64,000 nt of DNA from Thalassobius sp047123305 (GTDB lineage Bacteria; Pseudomonadota; Alphaproteobacteria; Rhodobacterales; Rhodobacteraceae), in assembly GCF_047123305.1 (NCBI RefSeq), contig NZ_CP138918.1, forward strand, positions 3,782,001-3,846,000, given 5' to 3'. This document shows, one piece after another, positions 8,160 to 17,211 of the stretch (position 1 is its first letter; every line of letters starts with the position of its first letter). A model generated the notes under the pieces. It was not told the origin of the DNA. It searched no databases and saw only the letters and a program-made list of their open reading frames with translations. Position numbers and translations under genes: made by a program.

Positions 8160-9949
8160 GATGCCCCCTCCGGCAGGTCAGGCAGCGCGGGCAGCAGCGG
8201 GCCAAAGACCTCTGCCACCTTCTGATCCAGCCGCAGTGGATGCAGCAGCAACATGCCATGTGCCCGCAATGCGGCGCGACGTTCAGGCGTGTCCAAGGCA
8301 ATCTCGTCATACATCATCCGCAGTCCCGCCTCGCCCTCATGCTCCTGCAAATAGGCGATCAACTCGCCCAGCACCCGCGCCTCTTCCGCGTCACGACGGC
8401 GGTAAGAGCCGCTGTCGATCCGTTGCTGCATATGAGTGCGAAACACCTCCCAGCTTGGTGCATGGGCGTGACCAACAAACAGCCCATCCGCAAATGCCAC
8501 GTTTTTGACCCGCGCCCCGCCGTGCAAGGCGGCGTGGATCCCCAGACGCACACCGTCGGCGCCGGTGCGGACAATCACCTTGCCCTCCACATGGCTGAGG
8601 AAGCCGCCTTTCACATGCTGGCCAAAGGTGGGGTAAATCTCTTCGATCACGGCGTGACGTTTGCCAACAGCGCGATTGTTCAGCTTGAAAACGCCATCCT
8701 CTTCCGATGCCATTAACTCGGCCGCATGCATCCGAAACCCGAACAGCGCGTCCGGGGCCGCCGCCAGAACTTCTGCAACGGACCTACCCTCGGGCGGCAG
8801 CAGAAACTCATCCACATCCACATGGGCCAGCCAATGACAAGAGGTCTGCGCATAGGTCTGGGTCGCCACCCAGATCTGGCGCATTTCCTGATTTTTCATA
8901 CGGGGCTTTTTCTGACCGGCCCAATAGGCGTCATCACAGGCGGTCACCTGCACCTGCGGATGCAGCTCCAGCGCGGCCACCGTCGCGGGATCGGGCGCGT
9001 CCAGATAAATATGCACCTCTGCCGCCCCAAGCGACAGGTGATGGGCCACAAATTGCAGGATTTCAGGCAAGGGCGCTTTAGCCAAGGTCACCGTCGCCCA
9101 GCTGAGCGCTGCTGGATCATGCACCAGACGGCTGGCGGCAGGGGCCAGTGGCTTTTCAGCGCGTTTCTCAGCCCCTTTGCCCTTCTCCGCCTCCGCCGCG
9201 GCCACCTGTTTCTGACGCCGGCTGCGCATGGTTTGAAGCCGCCGGAACACGGTTTTATCGTCTTCGATCAACAGGTTCAGCAGGCGCTGCACCAAAGGCG
9301 CCATCACAGGATCATCGCTGCCCTCCTGCCAGAGCCGCCCCAGCAAATTCACATCCAAACCGCCCGCCCCGCCCACGGCATAGGCATCCATCTGCATCGC
9401 CAGGTGTTTGGCTGAACGTTTTTTCCAGCTGTGTGGCTGGTCTGGCGTGGCACCAGAAAACAGCCGCTCGGTCTCATAAAGCTTCATCATGCCAAACAAG
9501 ACCGAGAGCGCATGGCCCACAGAGCGCTGAACCTCGGTCATCCCGTGATCGCCAAAAGTGGTGATCGCCGAGACCAGCCAGCGAGCGTCAAGATGCGCCA
9601 TCAAAAACGCGGCCTCTTCCGCCCAGAGGCGCTGGAACAGCGCCGAACAATGGTCTGGCTGTCCACGGCGACGCAGGTTGGCGATCAGCAATCCATGAAG
9701 ATGCAGCAGCGCAGGTTCGCCATCAAACTCTTCAGCCAAAGCGCGGTATTTGCGGGCATAACCGCTGCGGCTATCCCCCAATTCTGGTGCAGCACCCGCC
9801 ATCAGCTGGGTTTTCAGCGGTGCAAGGTCAACGTCAAGTGCGGGCAAAGCCTCACCCTCGGCGTAGGTGATCGGTGCCCGCCGCCCCTCCATCTGTTGGA
9901 TCAGGCCGGGAAAGCCGCCGTCATAGGTTGTTTTGCGCTGCTCACTCAT
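8156..9949 (-). CDS. Two-part protein: helical N-terminal region plus Glyco_tranf_2_4 glycosyltransferase
   Basis: 597 residues. Residues 1 to about 270 are largely helical with no motif I recognise (it includes a QPHSWKKRSAKHL stretch). A Lys/Ala/Glu-rich linker at about 250-280 leads to a C-terminal glycosyltransferase domain: ATVTLAKAP, HIYLDAPD, DDAYW and HVDVDEFLLP match the downstream paralogue closely. The N-terminal part may recognise the acceptor; this is inference. The ribosome-binding site is weak. It is first of a two-gene operon with 7218-8159. Confidence 0.78.
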   Translation of the reverse strand: MSEQRKTTYDGGFPGLIQQMEGRRAPITYAEGEALPALDVDLAPLKTQLMAGAAPELGDSRSGYARKYRALAEEFDGEPALLHLHGLLIANLRRRGQPDHCSALFQRLWAEEAAFLMAHLDARWLVSAITTFGDHGMTEVQRSVGHALSVLFGMMKLYETERLFSGATPDQPHSWKKRSAKHLAMQMDAYAVGGAGGLDVNLLGRLWQEGSDDPVMAPLVQRLLNLLIEDDKTVFRRLQTMRSRRQKQVAAAEAEKGKGAEKRAEKPLAPAASRLVHDPAALSWATVTLAKAPLPEILQFVAHHLSLGAAEVHIYLDAPDPATVAALELHPQVQVTACDDAYWAGQKKPRMKNQEMRQIWVATQTYAQTSCHWLAHVDVDEFLLPPEGRSVAEVLAAAPDALFGFRMHAAELMASEEDGVFKLNNRAVGKRHAVIEEIYPTFGQHVKGGFLSHVEGKVIVRTGADGVRLGIHAALHGGARVKNVAFADGLFVGHAHAPSWEVFRTHMQQRIDSGSYRRRDAEEARVLGELIAYLQEHEGEAGLRMMYDEIALDTPERRAALRAHGMLLLHPLRLDQKVAEVFGPLLPALPDLPEGAS

Positions 9950-9976
9950 GGCGCGAATGATGCCGCGACAATGATG

Positions 9977-10597
9977 TCATCGCAAGGGCATAGCCGTGGC
10001 CGAAGGATGTAAAAACGGCTGATAACCCGCTGACAGCACTGCAAGGATTGGCTTCGGCGTCAGAACAGTGACCAGCCCTTCAGGCCTGTGTTGCGCCGGG
10101 CCGTAGCCTGCCAGGTCATAACGCAGCAGAACGTCACCTAGGATCAAACCCGCGCCATCTTCTGTCAGAACAAAGGCACCATCCGGCAGATCCTCCGCCT
10201 GCGCTTCATGGCGGACCTGCTGGCGCTGGCGGGTGACGCGGGTGGGATGCAGGGCCTTGTCCATTTCCGGCGCTGACGCTTTGCCCAGCGCCGCGGCCCA
10301 GGTGGATTTGAACCGCATCGCGTCTTTGTGGCGACAAAAATGGCAGGGCCGATGCCCCACCGCCAAGGCAACCGCCTCATCCAGAAAAAACAGTGCGGTC
10401 CAGCCCCGATCCGGCATTGGACCATGATAGCGGCCACGAAATTCCAACGCGCAGCACACCCAATGAGGATGTTGCCAGCGACTGACCCCAAGACTGCCAT
10501 CGGGGCGATGCAGAATGCCACGATTGCCCGTCATCAGACCACGCGCCGGATGAGCGACAAGCTCTCCGGTGGGCAGGACGCGGTTCTGCAGCGGCAT
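9977..10597 (-). CDS. Conserved protein with a GHRPCxxCR motif
   Basis: A 206-residue protein I cannot assign to a characterised function. It has no signal peptide. The clearest landmark is AVALAVGHRPCHFCRHKDAMRF near residues 75-95, a CxxC followed by Arg that resembles a small metal or nucleic-acid-binding knuckle and recurs in uncharacterised bacterial proteins. The start follows the stop of the DUF3299 gene by 4 nt with no good ribosome-binding site, so it is probably translated by coupling. Confidence 0.65.
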   Translation of the reverse strand: MPLQNRVLPTGELVAHPARGLMTGNRGILHRPDGSLGVSRWQHPHWVCCALEFRGRYHGPMPDRGWTALFFLDEAVALAVGHRPCHFCRHKDAMRFKSTWAAALGKASAPEMDKALHPTRVTRQRQQVRHEAQAEDLPDGAFVLTEDGAGLILGDVLLRYDLAGYGPAQHRPEGLVTVLTPKPILAVLSAGYQPFLHPSATAMPLR

Positions 10598-10601
10598 GGC
10601 G

Positions 10602-11051
10602 CTACTGCGTCACCAGCTTTGCCGACGTCATGATCGCCGCCTGCCAGGTTTCCGGATCCCGCACCGCTTGCAGATCGCCGCGCAGGGTCAATTTCGCGCC
10701 TTCCTCAAAGCTGGGGATCGGTTCGGCCAGCCTGATCTGCAAGGTGGCCCCATGTTCACCGCTGCCACACAGCGGGCACAGCCCCATATCCGAGACCAAA
10801 AGCAGCTCCTGCACCATCTCACCCGGGATCATCGGCACGGCAAACCCAGTGATTTCAACGCCTTGCAATCCATCGTCAATTTCGGACGGCAGCGATTTCT
10901 TCACCTCATAAGAGGTCTCTGTAATCACTTCTTCAATCTCGATTTGATCAAGCAATTGCCACACGTCCACCTGCGCCAGCGCGGCGGGCGCTGTGAAGAC
11001 GGCCGAGGTGACCCCAAAAGTGCTCATCAAGGCGATACGACTGCTTTGCAT
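10602..11051 (-). CDS. Exported protein, DUF3299-like
   Basis: A 149-residue protein with a signal peptide ending near APAALAQ (residue 26). The mature part has the 'GFAVPMIPGEMVQELLLV' block and a Cys pair in LCPLCGSG, the pattern of the DUF3299 periplasmic family sometimes linked to metal handling; that link is family knowledge only. The frame extends upstream, but the ATG at 11051 has GGAG at proper spacing and starts the signal peptide. It is followed closely by 9977-10597. Confidence 0.72.
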   Translation of the reverse strand: MQSSRIALMSTFGVTSAVFTAPAALAQVDVWQLLDQIEIEEVITETSYEVKKSLPSEIDDGLQGVEITGFAVPMIPGEMVQELLLVSDMGLCPLCGSGEHGATLQIRLAEPIPSFEEGAKLTLRGDLQAVRDPETWQAAIMTSAKLVTQ

Positions 11052-11120
11052 TTGAAACTCCTGCCTGTTTGCACGGGATGTTATAATATCCACCCATGTT
11101 TGGAAGCAGAAATTGCACAA

Positions 11121-11154
11121 AGAAAAAGGTCAGGCAGTTTCCCGCCTGACCTTT
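11121..11154 (-). terminator. Terminator of prfC
   Basis: An 11-bp perfect stem (AAAGGTCAGGC at 11125-11135, GCCTGACCTTT at 11144-11154) has an 8-nt loop. On the minus strand it is followed by TTTTTCTTT, 20 bases after the prfC stop. Confidence 0.92.
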
Positions 11155-11174
11155 CATGTCTCATTTCTAGGGGT

Positions 11175-12782
11175 TCAGACCATCATTTCCTTGGTCGCCG
11201 ACAGGGTGATTTCGGGGCAATCCCGTTCGACCCGGTCAATGTCCCACTGGAGTCGGGTCAGGTAAACAACGTCGCCATCGTTATCCAGTGCGATATGCTG
11301 TTTGTTGGCGTTCACAAATTTTTCCACCGCATCTTTTTCTCCGTGCACCCAACGGGCCGAGGTGAACTGCGACTGATCAAACCGCACCGGCAAGCCGTAT
11401 TCCAGCTCGATCCGGCTGGCCAGAACCTCGAACTGCAGCGCCCCTACAACGCCAACCACAAAGCCCGAACCGAAGCTGGGTTTGAACACCTTTGCGGCGC
11501 CTTCCTCGGCAAACTGCATCAGCGCTTTTTCAAGGTGTTTGGCCTTCAGCGGATCGCCCGCGCGTACACCTTGCAGCAATTCCGGCGCAAAGGACGGGAT
11601 GCCAGTGACGCGCAGCGCCTCCCCCTCGGTCAGCGTGTCGCCAATGCGCAGCTGGCCGTGGTTGGGAATACCGATGATGTCACCAGCCCAGGCCTCCTCG
11701 GCCAGTTCCCGGTCCGAGGCCAGGAACAGCACGGGGTTCGAGATCGCCATCGGTTTCTTGCTGCGTACATGGGTCAGCTTCATACCACGTTTGAAATGGC
11801 CCGAGGCCATCCGCACAAAGGCCACGCGGTCACGGTGCTTGGGGTCCATATTGGCCTGCACCTTAAACACAAAGCCCGCGACCTTTTTCTCTTCCGGCAG
11901 CATTTCACGCGGCTGGGCGCTTTGCGGCTGCGGCTCGGGGCCGTATTTGCCGATACCCTGCATCAGTTCCTGCACCCCAAAAGAGTTGATCGCAGAACCA
12001 AACCAGATCGGGGTCATATGCCCCTCCAGCACCGCCTGCGGGTCCAACGTGGGCAGTAGCTCGCGCGCCATTTCCACCTCTTCGCGCAGCTGGTCGATCA
12101 GTTCGGCCGGCACGTGCTCTTCGATTTTGGGATCATCCAAACCTTCGATCGAGATCGACTCGGCCACTTTGTTCCGGTCGGCCCGGTCCATCAGTTCCAG
12201 ACGGTCGTTCAGCAGATCGTAACAGCCAATGAAATCGCGCCCGATACCAATCGGCCACGAGGCCGGGGTCACATCAATGGCCAGGTTTTCCTGGATCTCA
12301 TCGATGATTTCAAAGGTGTCGCGACTTTCGCGGTCCATCTTGTTACAGAAGGTCAGGATCGGCAGATCGCGCAGGCGGCAGACCTCGAACAGTTTCTGCG
12401 TCTGGCTTTCCACACCTTTTGCCCCGTCGATCACCATCACCGCCGCATCCACCGCTGTCAGCGTCCGGTAAGTGTCTTCGGAGAAGTCCGAGTGACCAGG
12501 GGTGTCCACCAGATTGAAGCGGAACTTGCCAAAATCGAACGACATCGCCGAGGCCGAGACCGAAATCCCGCGATCCTTTTCCATCTGCATGAAGTCAGAC
12601 CGGGTCCGACGTGCTTCGCCTTTGGCGCGCACCTGCCCCGCCATCTGAATCGCACCACCATAAAGGAGGAACTTTTCCGTCAGGGTCGTTTTGCCGGCAT
12701 CCGGGTGCGAGATGATCGCAAAGGTGCGACGACGCGCAATCTCGGGCGGCAGGTCGGGGCGGTTTGGTGCGGTGTCTAACAT
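11175..12782 (-). CDS. prfC: Peptide chain release factor 3
   Basis: A 535-residue translational GTPase that recycles RF1/RF2 from the ribosome. SHPDAGKTTLTEK (P-loop), DTPGHSDFSEDTYRTL (G3) and NKMDRESRD (G4) are intact, and the length fits RF3. The frame is open for 12 codons further upstream, but the ATG at 12782 gives the normal short N-terminus. A terminator follows immediately. Confidence 0.95.
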   Translation of the reverse strand: MLDTAPNRPDLPPEIARRRTFAIISHPDAGKTTLTEKFLLYGGAIQMAGQVRAKGEARRTRSDFMQMEKDRGISVSASAMSFDFGKFRFNLVDTPGHSDFSEDTYRTLTAVDAAVMVIDGAKGVESQTQKLFEVCRLRDLPILTFCNKMDRESRDTFEIIDEIQENLAIDVTPASWPIGIGRDFIGCYDLLNDRLELMDRADRNKVAESISIEGLDDPKIEEHVPAELIDQLREEVEMARELLPTLDPQAVLEGHMTPIWFGSAINSFGVQELMQGIGKYGPEPQPQSAQPREMLPEEKKVAGFVFKVQANMDPKHRDRVAFVRMASGHFKRGMKLTHVRSKKPMAISNPVLFLASDRELAEEAWAGDIIGIPNHGQLRIGDTLTEGEALRVTGIPSFAPELLQGVRAGDPLKAKHLEKALMQFAEEGAAKVFKPSFGSGFVVGVVGALQFEVLASRIELEYGLPVRFDQSQFTSARWVHGEKDAVEKFVNANKQHIALDNDGDVVYLTRLQWDIDRVERDCPEITLSATKEMMV

Positions 12783-12837
12783 GAGGCGGGATATAGCTGC
12801 GGCGTGTCCGCGTGGCAATAACCCGTTGCTGTACGGT

Positions 12838-13851
12838 TTAGCCTGTAGACGCGCGACGCAGGACCGAGGTCATGTCCGCCTCACCGGTGTCAACCTTGGA
12901 CAGCTCAAACTCCAGATAGCTGCGGTCCGAATGGCGCAGCGTGCCAGAGCGCAGACGTTCCGCCACTTCCGGCGGCAAAGCCGGTGAGGTGCGCAGATCG
13001 GCCAACAGGGTTTCGGCAGCGATGCCTTCAGCGTAGATGATCTGGTGATCGTCAAACAGCAGCTGGTAATATTCCACAAAGCCACCATCCAGCTGCACCA
13101 CAGAAGTGCCGTTGACCAGATCGCGGGCTTTGATCAGCACCTCGGACCGGCCAGCGCCCAATTCATCGGTGCGTTGGTAGACAAACAGACGATGTTCCGG
13201 GCTGACCACAAGGTCGTTGGCATTGTGCAACGTGCCAGCCTTGATCAGAACCGGCGCAAATTCCCCCAATGCACGGACCGTGGACTGGCCAATCCAGCGC
13301 AGTTCCTGTGGGCCGTCATCGCGGGTCAGCACCCGTTCGCCCACCGTCAGATCTTCGATCTTGCGCTGTTCACCGGTGGCCATTGTGATGCGCGTGCCGG
13401 CGGTAAAGCTGACGCAGGCAACCTCTGCCAGTTTGGTGCGCGGGTTGTCGGTATCGACCCCCACCAGCGTCAATTCTGCCTTGGGCTGGATCGGCGACAG
13501 GGGCAGCGCATAAACTTCGTTCACGTCGCCCTCTTCATCCACTTCGACCAATACCAGCGCTTCTGTCGTAACACCGTCGGAGGACATGAAGGTCAGGCAG
13601 CTGTCCAGATGCAGCTGGCAGCCGGGTGTGCCCAACTCCGTGGCGGGCGCAATGGTGAAAACGCCCGACCGCCCCGGCACCACGGCCAGACGCGCCGCGC
13701 GCGCCGCGCCTTTCAGGAAATAGGTGTCATCCAACACCAGTTCATCCGCGAATGACAGCGAATCCCCCAGGTTTGCGCCATGTGACACCACCAGCGCCGC
13801 AGAGCGGTATGCCGGCAGGGTAAAGACGGAGCTTGGGGCGAAATCATTCAT
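12838..13851 (-). CDS. Hint-domain protein (Hedgehog/intein-type, Hint_2)
   Basis: 337 residues. An N-terminal part of about 145 residues is followed by a Hint domain starting at ACVSFTAGTRITMATGEQ (block A Cys) with DLTVGERVLTRDDGPQELRWIG and SPEHRLFVY (block B-like His). Such domains autoprocess by an N-S acyl shift. Here about 150 residues follow the Cys, so the C-terminal piece could be released or joined to a nucleophile. These proteins are common in Rhodobacteraceae, often with RTX or adhesin parts, but this one has no calcium repeats. No obvious export signal is visible. Confidence 0.8.
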   Translation of the reverse strand: MNDFAPSSVFTLPAYRSAALVVSHGANLGDSLSFADELVLDDTYFLKGAARAARLAVVPGRSGVFTIAPATELGTPGCQLHLDSCLTFMSSDGVTTEALVLVEVDEEGDVNEVYALPLSPIQPKAELTLVGVDTDNPRTKLAEVACVSFTAGTRITMATGEQRKIEDLTVGERVLTRDDGPQELRWIGQSTVRALGEFAPVLIKAGTLHNANDLVVSPEHRLFVYQRTDELGAGRSEVLIKARDLVNGTSVVQLDGGFVEYYQLLFDDHQIIYAEGIAAETLLADLRTSPALPPEVAERLRSGTLRHSDRSYLEFELSKVDTGEADMTSVLRRASTG

Positions 13852-14055
13852 AACAGTCTACTCTCACAGCCAGATCGGCAACACAGCCAGCCCTTTGCGG
13901 GCAGGCGCAACTTGGTTTCCTGTCAGCATTATTTCAGGAATGCGGCGCAAATTGTGCAAAGCCGGGGCCTTTTGCTGGCACTTTTCTTTTGGAGGCCCCA
14001 CTATACTTAACGGTATCATGAAACGCCATTTTATTGGCACAAGGGAGAATAATTC

Positions 14056-14835
14056 ATGAATCTTGGGATTTCCGGCAAACGTGCGCTGGTTTGTGCCTCG
14101 TCCAAAGGTCTGGGGCGCGGCTGTGCAGAAGCGCTGGCCGAGGCCGGCGTCAATCTGGTGATGAACGCCCGCGGCGCAGAAGCGCTTGAGGCTGCAGCCG
14201 CTGACATTCGGGCGAAATATGGCGTGGAGGTGGAAACCGTTGCCGCCGATATCACCACCGCCGAAGGTCAGGCACAGGTGCTGGAAGTGGCTGGTCAGGT
14301 GGACATTCTGATCAACAATGCAGGCGGCCCGCCCCCCGGCATGTGGACCGATTGGGACCGCGACGATTTCATTGCCGCGCTGGATGCCAATATGCTGGCC
14401 CCGATCGCACTGATCAAAGCGCTGGTGCCCGGCATGATGGACCGTGGCTGGGGCCGTGTCGTCAATATCACTTCGGTCTCTGTCAAAGCGCCGATTCCTG
14501 TTCTGGGCCTGTCAAACGCTGCCCGCACCGGTCTGACCGGCTATGTGGCTGGCACCTCGCGTCAGGTCGCGGGCAAAGGGGTGACCATCAACAACCTCCT
14601 GCCGGGCATCCACGCCACCGACCGCGCCGTTGCGCTGGACAGCGGCGTCAGCCAGCAGCAGGGCATCTCGATGGATGAAGCCAAGGCCCAACGCGCCGCA
14701 ACGATCCCCGCGGGCCGCTATGGTACTTCGGAAGAATTCGGCCAGACCTGCGCCTTCATGTGTTCGCAGCACGCGGGCTTCATGGTGGGGCAGAACGTCC
14801 TGCTGGACGGTGGCGCCACACCTTCCGTCATGTAA
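14056..14835 (+). CDS. SDR-family protein lacking the Tyr-x3-Lys catalytic motif
   Basis: 259 residues. The Rossmann loop ASSKGLGRG, the NNAGG motif and the NITSVS strand with Ser are present. Where YxxxK should follow, the sequence is LGLSNAARTGLTG, so Tyr and Lys are replaced. A subgroup of FabG-like SDRs with LSN-x2-R at this place exists, so this is a family trait, not a sequencing error. It may bind a nucleotide cofactor but act differently or regulate. AAGGGAGAA precedes the ATG at good distance. An AlkC-like gene follows 34 bases later. Confidence 0.85.
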   Translation: MNLGISGKRALVCASSKGLGRGCAEALAEAGVNLVMNARGAEALEAAAADIRAKYGVEVETVAADITTAEGQAQVLEVAGQVDILINNAGGPPPGMWTDWDRDDFIAALDANMLAPIALIKALVPGMMDRGWGRVVNITSVSVKAPIPVLGLSNAARTGLTGYVAGTSRQVAGKGVTINNLLPGIHATDRAVALDSGVSQQQGISMDEAKAQRAATIPAGRYGTSEEFGQTCAFMCSQHAGFMVGQNVLLDGGATPSVM

Positions 14836-14868
14836 TCTGACCGTCGCAATTTCAGACAGGCCCTTAGA

Positions 14869-15987
14869 ATGACCGAAGCTTTTTCCCTCAAAGACCATTT
14901 ATTCAATGAAACCAAGGTCGCCTATCTCGGCGGCCTTTTTGCCGACGCCTGGGACGGATTTGACCGCGAAGGTTTTCAGGCCGATGTCATGGCAGAGCTG
15001 CTGCCGCTGGAACTGACACAGCGACAGAACCTGATTGCGCGGGTGTTGGAACAGAAACTGCCGCAGGATCTGCAGCAAAGTTATGACATCATCCAAGCCG
15101 CCCTGCCCGCGCCCTGTGATCCCAAGCTGTCCGATGATGACTTCGGCGATTTCATCTTTGCCCCTTTGGGGGATTTCATAGTGGCTCGCGGGCTGGATGC
15201 CCCAGCGGCTTCACTCCCGCTATTGGCCGAGGTGACCACACGGTTTTCGATGGAATTTGCGATCCGCCCGTTTCTCAACACTTGGGAAGAAGAGGTCTTT
15301 GCCGCGCTCGACACATGGGTGACGGCGGATCATTACCATCTGCGCCGTCTGGTCAGTGAAGGCACACGTCCCCGCCTGCCCTGGGGCAAAAAGGTGCAGA
15401 TCGACCCGCTGCGCCCGCTGCCCTATCTGGATCAGCTGCATGCCGACAAAACCCGTTTTGTCACCCGCTCTGTTGCAAATCACCTGAATGATCTGGCGAA
15501 GCCACATCCTGCGGAAATGATGGACAGGTTGGAACGCTGGGCCTCTACGGCCCGACAGACCCCGAAAGAGCTAGAGTGGCTGACAAAACACGCGCTGCGT
15601 AACCTCATCAAAGAGGGGGATGCCCGCGCGATGGCATTGCTGGGGTATCGCGCCGATGCCCCCGTTTCAGGCACCATCAGCGCCAGCCCGGATCCAGTGA
15701 AGATCGACACGGCGGTGACACTGGACGTCACCCTCAACTGTCCCGAAACCCTGCCGGTCATGGTGGATTACGTGCTGCACTTCCACCGGCCAAACGGCAA
15801 GACCGGCCGCAAAGTGCACAAGCTGAAACAAGCGAAGATAACGGCCGGCAAACCGCTGCAACTGAAAAAATCACATAAGCTCAAGGGCAACGCCTCAACC
15901 TTCACGCTGCATCCCGGCCCCCACCGTGTGGAATTGCAGGTCAACGGCCGGATCATTGCCGAAACCGGGTTCGAGCTGACCGCCTGA
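14869..15987 (+). CDS. AlkC-like DNA alkylation repair glycosylase with C-terminal Ig-like domain
   Basis: 372 residues. About 265 N-terminal residues are helical HEAT-like repeats of the ALK family (HLFNETKVAYLG, WTLxA-type helices, FAIRPFL, HPxxM-type turns), and from about residue 275 a beta domain (ISASPDPVKIDTAVTLDVTL ... PGPHRVELQVNGR) resembles the Ig-like domain that distinguishes AlkC from AlkD. AlkC glycosylases remove 3-methyladenine-type lesions without flipping the base. It is close behind the SDR gene and has its own terminator. Confidence 0.82.
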   Translation: MTEAFSLKDHLFNETKVAYLGGLFADAWDGFDREGFQADVMAELLPLELTQRQNLIARVLEQKLPQDLQQSYDIIQAALPAPCDPKLSDDDFGDFIFAPLGDFIVARGLDAPAASLPLLAEVTTRFSMEFAIRPFLNTWEEEVFAALDTWVTADHYHLRRLVSEGTRPRLPWGKKVQIDPLRPLPYLDQLHADKTRFVTRSVANHLNDLAKPHPAEMMDRLERWASTARQTPKELEWLTKHALRNLIKEGDARAMALLGYRADAPVSGTISASPDPVKIDTAVTLDVTLNCPETLPVMVDYVLHFHRPNGKTGRKVHKLKQAKITAGKPLQLKKSHKLKGNASTFTLHPGPHRVELQVNGRIIAETGFELTA

Positions 15988-16021
15988 AACCCGGCTGCTG
16001 ACATTCGCCCACAATCGCGTG

Positions 16022-16051
16022 AGACCCCGCAACATTGGATTGCGGGGTTTT
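16022..16051 (+). terminator. Terminator after the AlkC-like gene
   Basis: A 9-bp stem ACCCCGCAA (16024-16032) with TTGCGGGGT (16040-16048), a 7-nt loop and TTTT at 16048-16051, 34 bases after the stop. Confidence 0.85.
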
Positions 16052-16101
16052 GCATTGCCGCTTATCCCCTTTGCAGCGCAAGACAAATTGGGGGCGATCT
16101 A

Positions 16102-17142
16102 ATGAAACACGAAAAGGTTCAGGACTATTACGGCAAGGTTCTGCAAAGCAGTGAGGACCTGCAAACCAACGCCTGTTGCACCCCCGATGAAATGCCCGAA
16201 CATGTCAAAGACGTGCTGCGCAATGTGCATGACGAGGTCTTGATGCGCTACTATGGCTGCGGTCTGGTGATGCCCGACGGTCTGGAAGGTGCGCGGGTGC
16301 TGGATCTGGGCTGTGGCGCGGGGCGGGACGTCTATGCGCTGGCCCAGTTGGTTGGGCCTGAAGGCGCGGTTGTTGGGGTGGACATGACCGCCGAACAACT
16401 GACCGTCGCCCGCGCCCATCAGGACTGGCACGCCGAGAAATTTGGCTTCGCCAACGTCGATTTCCGCGAAGGCTTTATCGAACAGCTGGACCAACTGGGA
16501 CTGGAACCCGGCAGCTTTGACGTCATTGTGTCGAACTGTGTGGTGAACCTCTCGACCGACAAGCAGGCGGTACTGGACGGCGCCTATCACCTGCTGAAAC
16601 CCGGTGGGGAGATGTATTTCTCTGACGTTTATGCCGACCGCCGTGTGCCGCGCGCGATGGCTGAGGATGAAGTGCTATATGGCGAATGCCTGTCGGGTGC
16701 GCTCTACTGGAATGACTTCCTGACCTTTGCCAAACGGGCAGGTTTTGACGATCCGCGATTGGTAAACCACCGCCCCCTGACCATTGAAAACCCTATTCTG
16801 GAACAACGGGTTGCACCGCTGTCCTTCACCTCTGCCACCTATCGTCTGTTTAAACTGGATGGGTTGGAAAGCGCCTGTGAGGACTATGGCCAAGCAGTGA
16901 TCTACAAAGGCACCCTGCCCCATGCGCCGCATCACTTCCTGCTGGATGATCACCACATGATCGAGACCGGTAAGGTCTTCCCTGTTTGTGGCAACACCTG
17001 GAAAATGCTGGCCGAGAACCGCTTGGCGGAACACTTCACCTTCATCGGTGATTTCTCCACCCATTATGGCATCTTCGAAGGCTGCGGCGGCGAAAGCCCG
17101 TTTGAACGTGACACGGGACAGGCTGCCGCGCCCTGCTGCTGA
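16102..17142 (+). CDS. arsM: Arsenite S-adenosylmethionine methyltransferase
   Basis: 346 residues. VLDLGCGAGRDVYAL is the SAM-binding motif. The arsenic-binding cysteines expected for ArsM are visible: NACCT near residue 26, YYGCG near 52, SNCVVNLS near 140 and YGECLSG near 196. The enzyme methylates As(III) to volatile or less toxic species in the cytoplasm. The C-terminus ends in a further Cys pair (APCC), as in many family members. GGGGGCGA precedes the ATG. No arsR, arsC or arsB lies next to it, so it is a stand-alone detoxification gene. Confidence 0.9.
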   Translation: MKHEKVQDYYGKVLQSSEDLQTNACCTPDEMPEHVKDVLRNVHDEVLMRYYGCGLVMPDGLEGARVLDLGCGAGRDVYALAQLVGPEGAVVGVDMTAEQLTVARAHQDWHAEKFGFANVDFREGFIEQLDQLGLEPGSFDVIVSNCVVNLSTDKQAVLDGAYHLLKPGGEMYFSDVYADRRVPRAMAEDEVLYGECLSGALYWNDFLTFAKRAGFDDPRLVNHRPLTIENPILEQRVAPLSFTSATYRLFKLDGLESACEDYGQAVIYKGTLPHAPHHFLLDDHHMIETGKVFPVCGNTWKMLAENRLAEHFTFIGDFSTHYGIFEGCGGESPFERDTGQAAAPCC

Positions 17143-17175
17143 TCTCTTGTGCGGGGGGACAAGGGTTGCTAAGGG

Positions 17176-17196
17176 TCGGGAAATCCCGATGTTTTT
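17176..17196 (+). terminator. Weak terminator after arsM
   Basis: A short stem TCGGG/CCCGA with loop AAAT is followed by TGTTTTT. The stem is only 5 bp, so efficiency is uncertain. Confidence 0.5.
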
Positions 17197-17211
17197 AATC
17201 GGATAGCCGAC

